Positions 50,354-59,593 are shown, numbered from the stretch's first letter. The stretch is 64,000 nt of DNA from VAZQ01 sp035293945 (GCA_035293945.1 DATGLV010000010.1:1-64000), one strand, 5' to 3'. Numbers and translations: made by a program. Notes: a model not told the origin generated them from the letters alone.

Positions 50354-50380
50354 TAAATATCTTATATTGTAAGATATTTA
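50354..50380. promoter_or_regulatory. Perfect 11-bp inverted repeat, probable MarR operator
   Basis: The arms TAAATATCTTA (50354-50364) and TAAGATATTTA (50370-50380) are exact reverse complements with a five-base spacer TATTG. The site fills most of the 52-base gap between two divergent start codons, in AT-rich DNA that stands out from the GC-rich surroundings. Length and symmetry are right for a MarR dimer. Binding would block both the MarR gene and the methyltransferase gene. Confidence 0.8.
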
Positions 50381-50393
50381 GTATATAAGGAAA

Positions 50394-50942
50394 ATGGCGG
50401 TGTCAACCCGTATGAGCCGACAGGATGTATTCCAGGCAGTGAATGCAGCCATGCGCGAGGTCTCAGGCCTCGGCGTGATGTATAGCCAAGCGGTCGCCGC
50501 AAGGCTTGGCGTCAACAGCACCGATCTCGAGTGCCTCGATTACATCGTCACGCGGGGCCCGATTACCGCGGGCAGCTTGGCGCAAGTGACTGGACTCACC
50601 ACCGGCGCCATCACCGGCATTATCGACCGATTGGAACGCGCCGGATTCGCGACGCGGGAGGCCGATCCGGCGGACCGTCGCAAGGTGCTGGTGAGGGCCC
50701 TGCCTGCAGTGGCGAAGCGCGCGGGTCCGCTGTTCGAGCCCATGGGTCGCGCCGCCGCCGCAGCCTTATCAAGCTACAGCAACGAGGAGCTCGCGCTGCT
50801 GTTGCGCTTCCTTTCCGATTGCCGCGATGCTGCGCTTTCAGCAATGAAGGAATTGCAGGAGGCGCCGATGCCGCGCGCGAAATCGGCGGTCAAAGGGTCA
50901 GCGCCTCCTGCCCGCGCGGGTGTCCGACGTCGCGGCAGATGA
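50394..50942 (+). CDS. MarR-family transcriptional regulator
   Basis: This 182-residue protein has a winged helix at about residues 35-105: 'LGVNSTDLECLDYIVTRGPITAGSLAQVTGLTTGAITGIIDRLERAGFATREADPADRRKVLV', broken over helices and the wing with its D-x-R-x motif, the classic MarR signature. The helices at both ends form the dimer. A basic Pro/Ala/Arg-rich tail of about 30 residues extends beyond the family norm. It probably represses itself and the divergent methyltransferase through the perfect palindrome 14 bases ahead of its start, and is released by a small phenolic or similar ligand. AAGG lies just before the ATG. Confidence 0.92.
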   Translation: MAVSTRMSRQDVFQAVNAAMREVSGLGVMYSQAVAARLGVNSTDLECLDYIVTRGPITAGSLAQVTGLTTGAITGIIDRLERAGFATREADPADRRKVLVRALPAVAKRAGPLFEPMGRAAAAALSSYSNEELALLLRFLSDCRDAALSAMKELQEAPMPRAKSAVKGSAPPARAGVRRRGR

Positions 50943-50980
50943 AGACGCGCCGAGCGCCCCGAACAGGGGAAGCGCGGCGT

Positions 50981-51934
50981 TCATTGTCCGGCTCCGTATT
51001 TCGCCTCCAGCGCATCAGTGGTGAGCAGTCGCCGCTCGAGATCACGCATGGCGTCGTAGTCCATCAGGCGCATGATGGCGTCGATATCGACCAACAAATC
51101 GGGACGGTCGGCAGGCTCGCCGCTCGCCATGACGTCCTTCATCGCCTCGAGCACGCGTGTCATGCCGTGAATGGCCGCGGCCGGAAGCATGCGCGGCAGG
51201 GAGACGCGCCGCACGCCGATCTCGGCGAGGCGCTTGAGCGACATCAGCGGCGTGGTCGGTCGGGCGCGGATGCCGAAGCCCATGTTCACGGTGACCGGAA
51301 CGCGCGCTGCATCGACCAGGCGCTTGATCTCGTCTTCGGTGCGGACTGCATCTGCGAAGATCATGTCGGCGCCGGCTTCCGCATAGGCGCGCGCCCGCTT
51401 GAGCATGCCATCGGCGCCCTCGATCGCCAGCGCGTCGGTGCGGGCGATGATCGCAAAGGCATCGTCGCGTCGCGCAAGACAGGCGGCTTCGATCTTCTTG
51501 GCGCCCTCGACCAGTGAGATGACTTCTTTGCCCGGCATATGCCCGCAGCGCTTGGGATGGACCTGGTCCTCGATGTTGATGCCGGCAACACCCGCCTCCT
51601 CGAACATCTGCACGGTGTAGTGCACGTTCATCGGGTTGCCGTAGCCGGTATCGGCATCGGCGGTCAGCGGGATCGAAAGCGTGCGTGCCAGCATCCGGCA
51701 GTGATTGACGTTCTCGGCAAGCCCCATTACCCCGATATCGTCGATGCCCAGCAGCGAGTTGGAGATGCCGGCGCCCGTGGTCGCCGCCATCTCGAACCCC
51801 GCCTTCTCGACCAAGCGCGCGCTGTAGCCGTCGTAGACGCCGGGCGCGACGATCAGCGAGCCCTTGGCCAGGAGCTCGCGGAACTTCTGCGCGCCGGACT
51901 TCCTCGGGTGGGTCACCTTGGGGTCATCATTCAT
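50981..51934 (-). CDS. Isocitrate lyase/PEP mutase-family lyase (PrpB-like)
   Basis: This 317-residue cytoplasmic TIM-barrel enzyme has the metal motif 'DADTGYGN' (93-100), 'GINIEDQVHPKRCGHMPGKEV' with catalytic Cys130, and 'ARTDALAIEG'. The K-R-C-G-H form is that of 2-methylisocitrate lyase and isocitrate lyase, which cleave a methylisocitrate or similar acid to succinate and a 2-oxo acid. Phosphonomutases and oxaloacetate decarboxylases of the same family usually lack that Cys, so a lyase is favoured. The divergent neighbour is an aconitase followed by a PrpD homologue, the other two hydration steps of a methylcitrate-type cycle. The gap between the two starts is 101 bases. Confidence 0.85.
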   Translation of the reverse strand: MNDDPKVTHPRKSGAQKFRELLAKGSLIVAPGVYDGYSARLVEKAGFEMAATTGAGISNSLLGIDDIGVMGLAENVNHCRMLARTLSIPLTADADTGYGNPMNVHYTVQMFEEAGVAGINIEDQVHPKRCGHMPGKEVISLVEGAKKIEAACLARRDDAFAIIARTDALAIEGADGMLKRARAYAEAGADMIFADAVRTEDEIKRLVDAARVPVTVNMGFGIRARPTTPLMSLKRLAEIGVRRVSLPRMLPAAAIHGMTRVLEAMKDVMASGEPADRPDLLVDIDAIMRLMDYDAMRDLERRLLTTDALEAKYGAGQ

Positions 51935-52035
51935 GTCGATCTCTCCGACGTTGCGGCCTTCCAGGGGGCGCGATAGTTTGCCGGCTAAAGAATATGCCAG
52001 AAGCCGCGCGGCGCCGGCGGTGCTTGTACGATCTT

Positions 52036-54666
52036 ATGATTGAAACACAATCGACCTTTTCGGCGGGCGGCACGACGTATGCCGTCCATGACGTGCGCGC
52101 GGCGATCGGTGCTGACGCCTATGCGCGACTGCCTTATGTCGCACGCGTGCTGGCGGAGAACCTCCTGCGCAATCTCGGGCAACCGGGAGTGACGGAAGAT
52201 GTTCTGCGGGCGCTGGTCGACCCCTGCGTCGCGCCCGATGCGGTCGCGCTGCCGTTACGGGTGCCGCGCGTTATCGTGCCGGATTCCTCGGGCATTCCTG
52301 TGCTGATGGACCTGGCGGCGTTGCGCGCGGCAGTCGTGCGCAGGGGAGGCGATCCGGGGCGCGTCAACGCCAAAGTGCCGATGACCTTGGTGGTCGACCA
52401 TTCGCTTCAGGTCGATGTCGCAGCTTCGCCCGACGCGGAAGAAGCAAACCTCAGGCGCGAGCTCGAGCGCAACGGCGAGCGCTATCGGTTCCTGAAATGG
52501 GCCGCGCAGGCGTTCGACGGCTTGACGGTGTTTGCTCCCGGCTCTGGGATCATTCATCAAATTCATCTGGAGCAGATCGCGCAAGTCACCTTGGTCGATC
52601 GGTCGCGAGTGCCGCACGTGGCGTTCCCGGATTTCACCATCGCGGGCGACTCCCACACCCCGATGGTCAATGCACTGGGGGTTCTCGGCTGGGGCGTCGG
52701 CGGCATCGAGATCGAAGCGGTCGTGCTGGGCGAGCCGTACATTGTGCCCAAGCCGGAATTCGTCGGCGTGCGACTCGAAGGGGCATTGGCGGGCGGCATC
52801 ACCGTAACCGATGTTGCCTTGACCTTGACCGAGCAACTGCGTGCAGCGGGAGTGGTGGGAGCGTGCGTTGAATTCTTCGGTCCTGGAGCGCCAGCATTGA
52901 CGGTTCCTGACCGCGCAACGCTTGCAAACATGGCGCCCGAATACGGGGCGACCACCGGATTCTGGCCAGTCGACGAGCAGACCATCGCCTATCTGCGGCT
53001 GACCGGCCGATCGGCTGAGCACGTTGCGTTGGTGGAAGCCCATGCGCGCGCGGCGGGCTTGTTCCGCCATAGCGGTGCGGCGGATCCGACCTATGACCGG
53101 GTGATCGCGTTTGAGCTCGACAAAGTGCGACGGACCATTGCGGGGCCGGGCATGCCGCATATCCGCCAGGACACCTCGGGTGTAGCGGCGAGCTTCCGCG
53201 AACGGGCCGGAACCGCGGCCATGGCGACGCCGCGCGTGAGCGAGGAGCTTCCGCATGGTGCCATTGGGATTGCGGCAATCACCTCCTGCACCAATACCTC
53301 CAATCCGCACGGGATGATCCGCGCCGGGCTTCTCGCCAAAGCTGCCGTCGCGCGCGGATTGCAATCCGCGCCCTGGGTCAAGACTTCACTTGCGCCAGGC
53401 TCGCGCGCGGTCACCGGCTATCTGGATCGCGCCGGGTTGCTCGCGCCCTTGGAGGCGCTCGGCTTCGCGGTCGTGGGCTATGGCTGCACGACTTGCGCCG
53501 GCAAATCGGGACCGCTCAAGCCGGTAGCCGCGAACGCCGTCGAGCGACAGGGACGGACAATCGCAGCCGTGCTGTCGGGCAACCGCAACTTCGATGGACG
53601 CATCCATCGTCTGGTCGGCGCGAACTATCTGTGCTCGCCGGCGTTGGTCGTCGCCTTCGCGTTGGCGGGCCGCGTCACCATCGACATTGCGCGCGACCCG
53701 ATCGCGAATGACCCCCATGGCGCCGCCGTCTTCCTCCGCGATATTTGGCCCGATGACTCAGAAGTAGATGCAGTAGTTGGGCGCACCGTCACCCCCGATG
53801 TGTTCGTTTCGACCGCTGAGGCCAGTCCCCTGGTCAAAGCTGCCTGGGAGGCACTCGAAGCCAAGCGCGGCCTCCTGTTCCAATGGGATGCGGATTCGAC
53901 CTACATCGTCGAGCCTCCGTTCTTTGCCAATGATGATTCCGGCTTTGCGACCGCGCCGCATATTGAAGGAGTGCGGGTGCTCGGCGTCTATGACGACAAT
54001 CTCAACACGGATCATGCATCGCCGGGCGGCGAGATCCCCGCCGACAGTCCCGCCGGACAATATCTCCGATCGCTAGGGGTCAAGCCCGGCGCATTCAACA
54101 CCTATGTGGGCCGGCGCGGAAACCATCACGTGATGATGCGCGGCACTTACGGCAATGTGCGCATCCGCAATCGGATCGCGGAAGGGCGCGAGGGCTGGTG
54201 GACGAAGATCTACCCCGAAGACGAAATCATCACGATCCCGGATGCGGCTGCGCGCTATCGTGCGCGCAAGGTCCCGCTCATCGTTATCGGCGGGCGCAAT
54301 TTCGGCGCCGGCTCAAGCCGCGACTGGGCCGCCAAGGGGCCGGCCCTGCTCGGCGTGCGCGCCGTGATCGCGCGCTCGTTCGAGCGCATCCATCGTTCCA
54401 ACCTGATCGGGGTCGGGGTCGTCCCGTTGTTGTTCGCCGAACAAGATAGCGTCGAGGCGTTGAAGCTCGACGGCAGCGAAGAGTTTGCTTTCAATGGGCT
54501 GGGCGAAGGGATCGCGGGGAAGCGACCAATCGGGGTCACGGCGCGCCGGCCCTGCGGCGAGGAAATTCGTTTTGCAGTAACCGCGGACATCCGTTCCGCC
54601 GCTGAGGCCGAGCTGCTTCAGAGAGGGGGCATGTTTCAGGCGGCTTTGGAGGCATCGCTCACGTGA
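52036..54666 (+). CDS. acnA: Aconitate hydratase (AcnA/AcnD-type)
   Basis: This protein of about 876 residues has both aconitase domains. The 4Fe-4S ligands are C418 in 'SCTNTSNP' and C484 and C487 in 'GYGCTTCAGKSGPL'. The swivel domain has 'GGRNFGAGSSRDWAAKGP' with the catalytic Ser. 'GCTTCAGKSG' differs from the usual C-I-G-N-S-G. The enzyme isomerises citrate-like acids through a cis-aconitate intermediate. Sitting between a PrpB-like lyase and a PrpD homologue, it is more likely the AcnD-like step of a methylcitrate-type pathway than the housekeeping TCA enzyme, but that is inference. The start is uncertain: ATG 52036 gives the natural N-terminus, ATG 51994 adds 14 residues. Confidence 0.9.
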   Translation: MIETQSTFSAGGTTYAVHDVRAAIGADAYARLPYVARVLAENLLRNLGQPGVTEDVLRALVDPCVAPDAVALPLRVPRVIVPDSSGIPVLMDLAALRAAVVRRGGDPGRVNAKVPMTLVVDHSLQVDVAASPDAEEANLRRELERNGERYRFLKWAAQAFDGLTVFAPGSGIIHQIHLEQIAQVTLVDRSRVPHVAFPDFTIAGDSHTPMVNALGVLGWGVGGIEIEAVVLGEPYIVPKPEFVGVRLEGALAGGITVTDVALTLTEQLRAAGVVGACVEFFGPGAPALTVPDRATLANMAPEYGATTGFWPVDEQTIAYLRLTGRSAEHVALVEAHARAAGLFRHSGAADPTYDRVIAFELDKVRRTIAGPGMPHIRQDTSGVAASFRERAGTAAMATPRVSEELPHGAIGIAAITSCTNTSNPHGMIRAGLLAKAAVARGLQSAPWVKTSLAPGSRAVTGYLDRAGLLAPLEALGFAVVGYGCTTCAGKSGPLKPVAANAVERQGRTIAAVLSGNRNFDGRIHRLVGANYLCSPALVVAFALAGRVTIDIARDPIANDPHGAAVFLRDIWPDDSEVDAVVGRTVTPDVFVSTAEASPLVKAAWEALEAKRGLLFQWDADSTYIVEPPFFANDDSGFATAPHIEGVRVLGVYDDNLNTDHASPGGEIPADSPAGQYLRSLGVKPGAFNTYVGRRGNHHVMMRGTYGNVRIRNRIAEGREGWWTKIYPEDEIITIPDAAARYRARKVPLIVIGGRNFGAGSSRDWAAKGPALLGVRAVIARSFERIHRSNLIGVGVVPLLFAEQDSVEALKLDGSEEFAFNGLGEGIAGKRPIGVTARRPCGEEIRFAVTADIRSAAEAELLQRGGMFQAALEASLT

Positions 54667-56039
54667 CCGTTACCCAAAGGCTTTGCGAGAAAATCGTCAC
54701 CACCGCCGTGGAGAGTCTGGATGAGAGGGCGATGGGCAAGGCGCGCCAGCTCGTGCTCGACGGGGTTGCGGTCGCGGTCGCCGGCGCTCGCATCGAGGAG
54801 GCGCCGAAGATTTTGGGCAACTATCTGCGCGAGCAGGGCTCGAAATCCGAATGCGCGGCATTGGGCTTCGGGTTTCGTCTGGCGCCAGTCCCAGCTGCAC
54901 TGCTGAATGCTGCGTCCATGCATGTGCTGGATTTCGAGCCGATGTGGACGCCAGCAACGCATGCGCTGTCGCCCGCGCTTGCGCCGACACTCGCGCTGGC
55001 AGAATCCATTGGGGCGAGTGGCCGCGAGGTTCTGGCTGCCGTCATCAAAGGCGTCGAGATCCAGGGCTGGATCAGGCGCGCAATGGGCCATGTGGAATCC
55101 CGCGACTTCAAGTTTCATCCGCCCGGCATGGTGGGTCCGATCGGCGCGGCGGTTGCGGCGGCGCACTTGCTGAAGCTCGATGCCGCGGCGCTTGCCAACG
55201 CTATCGGCATCGCCACCTCGCGCTGCGGCAGCCTCACCAGCAATACCGGGACCATGACCAAGTCCACCCATTGCGGCTATGCGGCTTCGCTCGGCCTTGA
55301 ATCGGCGCTGCTGGCGGCGCGCGGCTTCACCGGAGATGTGAAAGCCTTCGATAGCCCGAGCGGCTATGCGGCGATTTTTTTGGGTCCCCACTTCGACCCG
55401 GAGATGCTCATGTGTTTCGGCCCGCCGTTCCGGCTGGTCGACCCGGGTTTCACGCTCAAGATTTTTCCCTGCAAGTTCACGACGCATTACGGCATCAGCG
55501 CCGCGCTGGCAGCGCGGCCACGCATACCTTCGCCGGAGGCTATCTCCTCGGTACGGATGCTTGCGCCTGTGGTTCCAACCGGCGACCGTCCGCATCCCAA
55601 GCGCGGCCTCGAAGGCAAGTTCAGCGTGCAATATACGCTTGCGGCGGCATTGCTCGATGGCGCGGTGACGCTGTCGACCTTTACGGACGAGCGACTCAAC
55701 CGCCCCGACATGCAGGTGCTGCTCGACAAGATCGCCGTGACGATGAGCCCGGATATCACAACCGAATACAATGCCGGCCGCTACGTTGACCTCAAGATCG
55801 AGCTCGCCGACGGCACGATCATCGCCGAACGCTGCGAGCGGCCGCGCGGTTCCTGGGGCGCGGCGCCGATCACCGAAGCCGAGCACTTGGTCAAGGTGCG
55901 CGATTGCCTCCACCCGTCGCTTGCGCCCGCAGCGATCGATGAGTGCCTCGCGCTCGGGCGTCGCTTCGAGGAGCTCGATGGGACGGGGGTGCGACGGATG
56001 CTCGCGCTCGCCTGCGCGGAGGGCGCGGGATGTTGTTGA
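54663..56039 (+). CDS. MmgE/PrpD-family dehydratase
   Basis: This 458-residue cytoplasmic protein has the two-domain MmgE/PrpD layout: an all-helical N-terminal domain with 'HVLDFEPMWTPATHALSPALAPTLALAE' and 'HPPGMVGPIGAAVAAAHLLKLD' (His/Pro around residue 155), and a C-terminal domain from about 265. PrpD dehydrates 2-methylcitrate; other members act on itaconate, aconitate or similar acids. 'GTMTKSTHCGYAASLG' is the conserved central stretch. The GTG start overlaps the aconitase stop (GTGA), so the two are translationally coupled and probably catalyse consecutive steps. Its end overlaps the ornithine-cyclodeaminase-like gene by 10 bases. Confidence 0.9.
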   Translation: MTVTQRLCEKIVTTAVESLDERAMGKARQLVLDGVAVAVAGARIEEAPKILGNYLREQGSKSECAALGFGFRLAPVPAALLNAASMHVLDFEPMWTPATHALSPALAPTLALAESIGASGREVLAAVIKGVEIQGWIRRAMGHVESRDFKFHPPGMVGPIGAAVAAAHLLKLDAAALANAIGIATSRCGSLTSNTGTMTKSTHCGYAASLGLESALLAARGFTGDVKAFDSPSGYAAIFLGPHFDPEMLMCFGPPFRLVDPGFTLKIFPCKFTTHYGISAALAARPRIPSPEAISSVRMLAPVVPTGDRPHPKRGLEGKFSVQYTLAAALLDGAVTLSTFTDERLNRPDMQVLLDKIAVTMSPDITTEYNAGRYVDLKIELADGTIIAERCERPRGSWGAAPITEAEHLVKVRDCLHPSLAPAAIDECLALGRRFEELDGTGVRRMLALACAEGAGCC

Positions 56040-57130
56040 TCGACAACGACACCGTCAAGCGGGTGCTGACGATGCGCGAATGCATCGAGGCACAGGAGCT
56101 CGCCTTCAAGGGCACGCTCACGGGCGCATCGGTCTCGCGCCCACGTCTCGACATGTTCGTTCCCTGCGACCGCCCCGACGGCTACTACCGCTGGGGCTCG
56201 GTCGAAGGCGCGAGCGACGGCGTTCTGGCGGTGCGGCTGAAATCGGACGTGATCATCTGGCCGGAAGGGCCGAACGGCACGCGAACGGAGAGCAAGTACT
56301 GCATGCAGCCCGGCACCTATTGCGGGCTCGTGCTGTTGTTCTCAACGCGGAACGGTGAGCCGCTCGCCATCATCAATGACGGGTACCTCCAGCACATGCG
56401 GGTCGGGGCGTCGGCGGGGGTCGGCGCTCGTTTGCTGGCGCGCGAGGACGCGCATGCGGTCGGCATGATCGGCTCCGGCGGCATGGCGCGCACCGTGCTC
56501 GAGGCGCTGGTGGAGGTCCGCGACGTCAGAGCCGTGAAAGTCTACAGCCGCGTGGCCGCCAATCGCGAAGCGTTCGCGCAGGAGATGGCGGAGTTGTTGC
56601 GAATTAAGGTCGAGCCGGTCGCGAGTGCGCGCGAGGCTGTGCGCGGCGCTGATATCCTGGCGACCTGCACGGACAGCATGGATCCGGTGATCCAGGGCGA
56701 TTGGATCGAGAGAGGCATGCATGTGGTCAATATCGGCCCGCACGATCTCGGGCCGGACGCGGTTGCCCGCATGGACGTGGTGGTCAGGCAGGGCCTCGAT
56801 ACGCTGCCGATTCCGGAGGATGGTGTGTTCCGCAAAGGCGTCGGCCACAGCCACGGTGCCTTTGTGGGCGGCAGCGCCGAAGAGCAGAAGCGGCTGCCGA
56901 AATCTTCACGCAAGCGCGTCGCCCAATCCGCGGGCCCGCTTTATGCGGACGTCATTTCCGGCAAGGCGCCTGGCCGCACCAATGCGCATGAGATCACCCA
57001 ATACCGGCCGGTCGGAAACTGGGGTCTGCAATTCTCCTCGGTCGGAGCGGTGGTGTATCGTCGGGCGAAGGAGCAGGGCCTCGGCCGCAAGTTGCCGACC
57101 GAATGGTTCCTGCAGGACATCAAGAATTAG
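56030..57130 (+). CDS. Ornithine cyclodeaminase/mu-crystallin-family protein
   Basis: This protein of 366 residues has the family core: 'YCMQPGTYCGLVLLFSTRNGEPLAIINDGYLQHMRVGASAGVGARLLAR', broken between residues 85 and 135, the NAD(P) motif 'AVGMIGSGGMARTVLEAL', and 'VVNIGPHDLGPDAV'. Members deaminate or reduce imino acids (ornithine, alanine, ketimines) with NAD(P). The start at 56030 overlaps the PrpD end by 10 bases; the open frame further upstream is antisense-free but lies inside PrpD. In this operon it may handle an amino-substituted precursor of the acid being degraded. The N-terminal half is longer than in classic ornithine cyclodeaminase. Confidence 0.88.
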   Translation: MLLIDNDTVKRVLTMRECIEAQELAFKGTLTGASVSRPRLDMFVPCDRPDGYYRWGSVEGASDGVLAVRLKSDVIIWPEGPNGTRTESKYCMQPGTYCGLVLLFSTRNGEPLAIINDGYLQHMRVGASAGVGARLLAREDAHAVGMIGSGGMARTVLEALVEVRDVRAVKVYSRVAANREAFAQEMAELLRIKVEPVASAREAVRGADILATCTDSMDPVIQGDWIERGMHVVNIGPHDLGPDAVARMDVVVRQGLDTLPIPEDGVFRKGVGHSHGAFVGGSAEEQKRLPKSSRKRVAQSAGPLYADVISGKAPGRTNAHEITQYRPVGNWGLQFSSVGAVVYRRAKEQGLGRKLPTEWFLQDIKN

Positions 57131-57140
57131 GAATCGCGCC

Positions 57141-58118
57141 ATGGATCGATCCCGCCGCCGATTTCTTCGTACTGCTGCCGGCATCGCTGCATTGCCGGCG
57201 ACGGCGCGGCTTGCTCGCGCCGAGACCTATCCGTCGCGGCCGGTGCACATCATCGTCGGCTTCGCCGCCGGCGGCACCAGCGACATCGCCGCGCGCCTTA
57301 TCGGTCAGGCGCTGCAGGAGCGGCTCGGCCAGCCCTTCGTGATCGAGAATCGGCCCGGCGCTGCGACCAATCTCGCGACCGAGATGGTGGTGCACGCGGC
57401 CGCCGATGGTTACACGCTTCTGATGGTCGGCCCTTCGAGCACCATCAATGCGACGCTCTATGACAAGCTCGGTTTCGTGTTTCTGCGCGACACAACGCCG
57501 GTCGGCAGCGTGTTCCAGCAGCCGCAAGTCATTCTCGCCCATCCGTCATTGCCGGTGAAAACCTTGCCGGAGCTGATCGCCTACGCCAAGGCCAATCCGG
57601 GCAAGGTGACGATGGCATCGGCCGGCACCGGCTCGAGCGGGCATCTTGCCGGCGAAATGTTCAAGATGATGGCCGGCGTGAATATCCTGCACGTGCCGTA
57701 TCGCGGGGCGGCGCCTGCATTGAACGATCTGTTGGGTGGGCAGGTGCTGACCGCCGTCACCGGGATCGCCGGGTCGATCGAGCATGTGAAGGCCGGCAAG
57801 CTCACCGCCCTTGCGGTGACGACAGCAACCCGCGTGGAAGCGTTGCCCGATGTTCCGACCGTCGCTGAGTTCCTGCCGGGCTTCGAGGCCGCGGATGTGA
57901 TCGGCGTCTGCGCGCCGAAAGGCACGCCATCGGAGATCATCGGCCAACTCAACAAAGCCATCAACACGGCGGTCGCCGAGCCGAAGATGATGGCGCGTTT
58001 TGCCGAGCTCGGCGCGACGGCACTGGCGCTGACGCCGGCGCAATACGGCGCGCTGCTCGCCGCGGAAACCGAGAAGTGGGGCAAAGTGATCCGCGCCGCC
58101 AACATCAGGCCGGAGTGA
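57141..58118 (+). CDS. Bug-family receptor with Tat-type signal
   Basis: This 325-residue periplasmic binding protein begins 'MDRSRRRFLRTAAGIAALPA', a twin-arginine signal (RRRFL). The Bug core follows: 'YPSRPVHIIVGFAAGGTSDIAARLIGQALQ', 'FVIENRPGAATNLATEMVVHAAADGYTLL' and 'HVPYRGAAPALNDLLGGQV'. AGGA lies nine bases ahead of the ATG. It is the last gene of the aconitase-PrpD-cyclodeaminase operon (10-base gap), which makes it the best candidate receptor for the carboxylate those enzymes degrade. No TctA/TctB genes follow. It is closest in plan to the receptor at 37462-38439. Confidence 0.92.
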   Translation: MDRSRRRFLRTAAGIAALPATARLARAETYPSRPVHIIVGFAAGGTSDIAARLIGQALQERLGQPFVIENRPGAATNLATEMVVHAAADGYTLLMVGPSSTINATLYDKLGFVFLRDTTPVGSVFQQPQVILAHPSLPVKTLPELIAYAKANPGKVTMASAGTGSSGHLAGEMFKMMAGVNILHVPYRGAAPALNDLLGGQVLTAVTGIAGSIEHVKAGKLTALAVTTATRVEALPDVPTVAEFLPGFEAADVIGVCAPKGTPSEIIGQLNKAINTAVAEPKMMARFAELGATALALTPAQYGALLAAETEKWGKVIRAANIRPE

Positions 58119-58132
58119 GCGAGACCTGAGGA

Positions 58133-59593
58133 TCACATGGATCCTGTCGATCCCAGCAATTGCCGCTTGAGCAGATCGCGCTGGATCTTCCCCGCCGCGC
58201 TCCGCGGCAATGTTTCGACGTGGAAGATGCGTGTGAGCGGAATGCCGCGCTCGGCACACCATGCGATCAGGCTCGCGTCAGGGACGGGCGTTTTGGCGAT
58301 CAGCGCGATCGAGATCTGCTCAAAGCCATCCTCGCCGACGCTGCCCAAGGCTGCCGCCTCCGACACGGCAGGATGCTGGCGCAAGACGTCCTCGATGAGC
58401 TCAGGGGCGAGCTTGTGCCCGCCCACATTGATCACATCGGAGGTGCGACCCGCTATGACCAGCAGGCCTTCCGGCGTAATGCGGCCGAGGTCTTCTGGAT
58501 AGAACCAGTTGCCACGAAAATTGGGATTATCAGTGCCGGGAGGATAGGGCGCGCCCATGCAGGTCGAGCGGACGCGCACGATACCATCGCGGCCGGCGGG
58601 CAGCGGATCGCCGGTCTCACTCACGATCTCGACCTTCGTCCATGGCGTGATGAATCCCGCGGCCCCTTCCGTGCTGCCAAGCTGATCCGCGCTCGCATAG
58701 GCGCTCAAACCAGCCTCGCTCGATCCGTAGCCGATGATGATGGAGCTGCACAGGTTCGCCCTGGCCTCCGCGATTGCGGCGCGCGACAGCATCGCCCCGC
58801 CGGTGAGCACCGTGCTGAGCGAGGTAGAGGGCAGCGGCTCGCGCAGCTGTTCACGAACGATGTCGCGCAGCTGCAAGCTGGTCGCCGCCATTGCGTCGAC
58901 CGCGTAGACAGCGATCATATGCAGGGTCTCGCGCGCGTTGGCGGCAAACACGAGCGTGCGGCCGGCAAAGAGCGCGTGTGCGGCGAGCGATAGCCCCCAG
59001 CTGCCGGTCAGTCCGACGACCAGGAGCAGGCGCTCCCAAGTGCCGAGACCGATCGCCAGATATTGGTTCCTGACCCATTGATGGAAGGCCTCGACCGTCA
59101 ATGAGATTGCTTTCGGGCGTCCGGTGGTGCCGGACGACAGGGCGACGCAGCAGATCTGGCGCTCGTCGGCAAATCCCTTGCGTGCGGCCGCGGAGACCGG
59201 GCGCGACTCACCCGCAAACCAAGCGTCGTCGACAACCGCCTGCCGCTGGCCGGGGAGGAGCGCCCCGCCCGGATCCTGCAAGAACGTCCCAACCGGAAGC
59301 CTCAGATTGAGGCAATCCTCGCCGCGCGTGGTGACGATGACCGGATGTCCCAGCCTGAACAGTGCCGCCGCAACCACCAGCGTGCGTATCGGGCTGTCGA
59401 GCGCAACGCAGACAAGTGCGCCCGGATGCAAGGCAAGCGTTCGGATGCGCTCTTCTGCGCGCAGAATGCCCTGCGCCATCATCGCATAGGTGACGACGCG
59501 GTCAGCCAGGATGACGGCCGGCTTCGCCGGACACGACAGAGCATGATGAAAAATCAGATCGGCAAATGAAACGACCGGAGCCGCATTGCTCAT
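58133..59593 (-). CDS. AMP-dependent acyl-CoA synthetase/ligase
   Basis: This 486-residue adenylate-forming enzyme is of the ANL superfamily. The P-loop-like motif is 'SSGTTGRPK' at 153-161, then 'GYGSSEAG' (A5 region), 'GRTSDVINVGGHKLAPELIEDVL' (A8 hinge) and the catalytic Lys K469 in 'AAGKIQRDLLKR'. It activates a carboxylic acid as acyl-AMP and transfers it to CoA or a carrier protein. It converges on the Bug gene with 14 bases between stops. In context it could activate the acid before the methylcitrate-type steps or a product of them. Compared with typical acyl-CoA synthetases (500-550 residues) the N-terminus is short. It could also load the acyl carrier protein of the glycan locus, but that is 35 kb away. 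Confidence 0.87.
   Translation of the reverse strand: MSNAAPVVSFADLIFHHALSCPAKPAVILADRVVTYAMMAQGILRAEERIRTLALHPGALVCVALDSPIRTLVVAAALFRLGHPVIVTTRGEDCLNLRLPVGTFLQDPGGALLPGQRQAVVDDAWFAGESRPVSAAARKGFADERQICCVALSSGTTGRPKAISLTVEAFHQWVRNQYLAIGLGTWERLLLVVGLTGSWGLSLAAHALFAGRTLVFAANARETLHMIAVYAVDAMAATSLQLRDIVREQLREPLPSTSLSTVLTGGAMLSRAAIAEARANLCSSIIIGYGSSEAGLSAYASADQLGSTEGAAGFITPWTKVEIVSETGDPLPAGRDGIVRVRSTCMGAPYPPGTDNPNFRGNWFYPEDLGRITPEGLLVIAGRTSDVINVGGHKLAPELIEDVLRQHPAVSEAAALGSVGEDGFEQISIALIAKTPVPDASLIAWCAERGIPLTRIFHVETLPRSAAGKIQRDLLKRQLLGSTGSM

Noticed and set aside
52255..53364. 369-codon minus-strand frame inside the aconitase gene
   Set aside because: It is the shadow of a conserved coding sequence; the translation is Arg/His-rich and has no start site or family features.
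54636..55913. 425-codon minus-strand frame opposite the PrpD gene
   Set aside because: Same reason: antisense shadow in high-GC DNA, with no recognisable domain.
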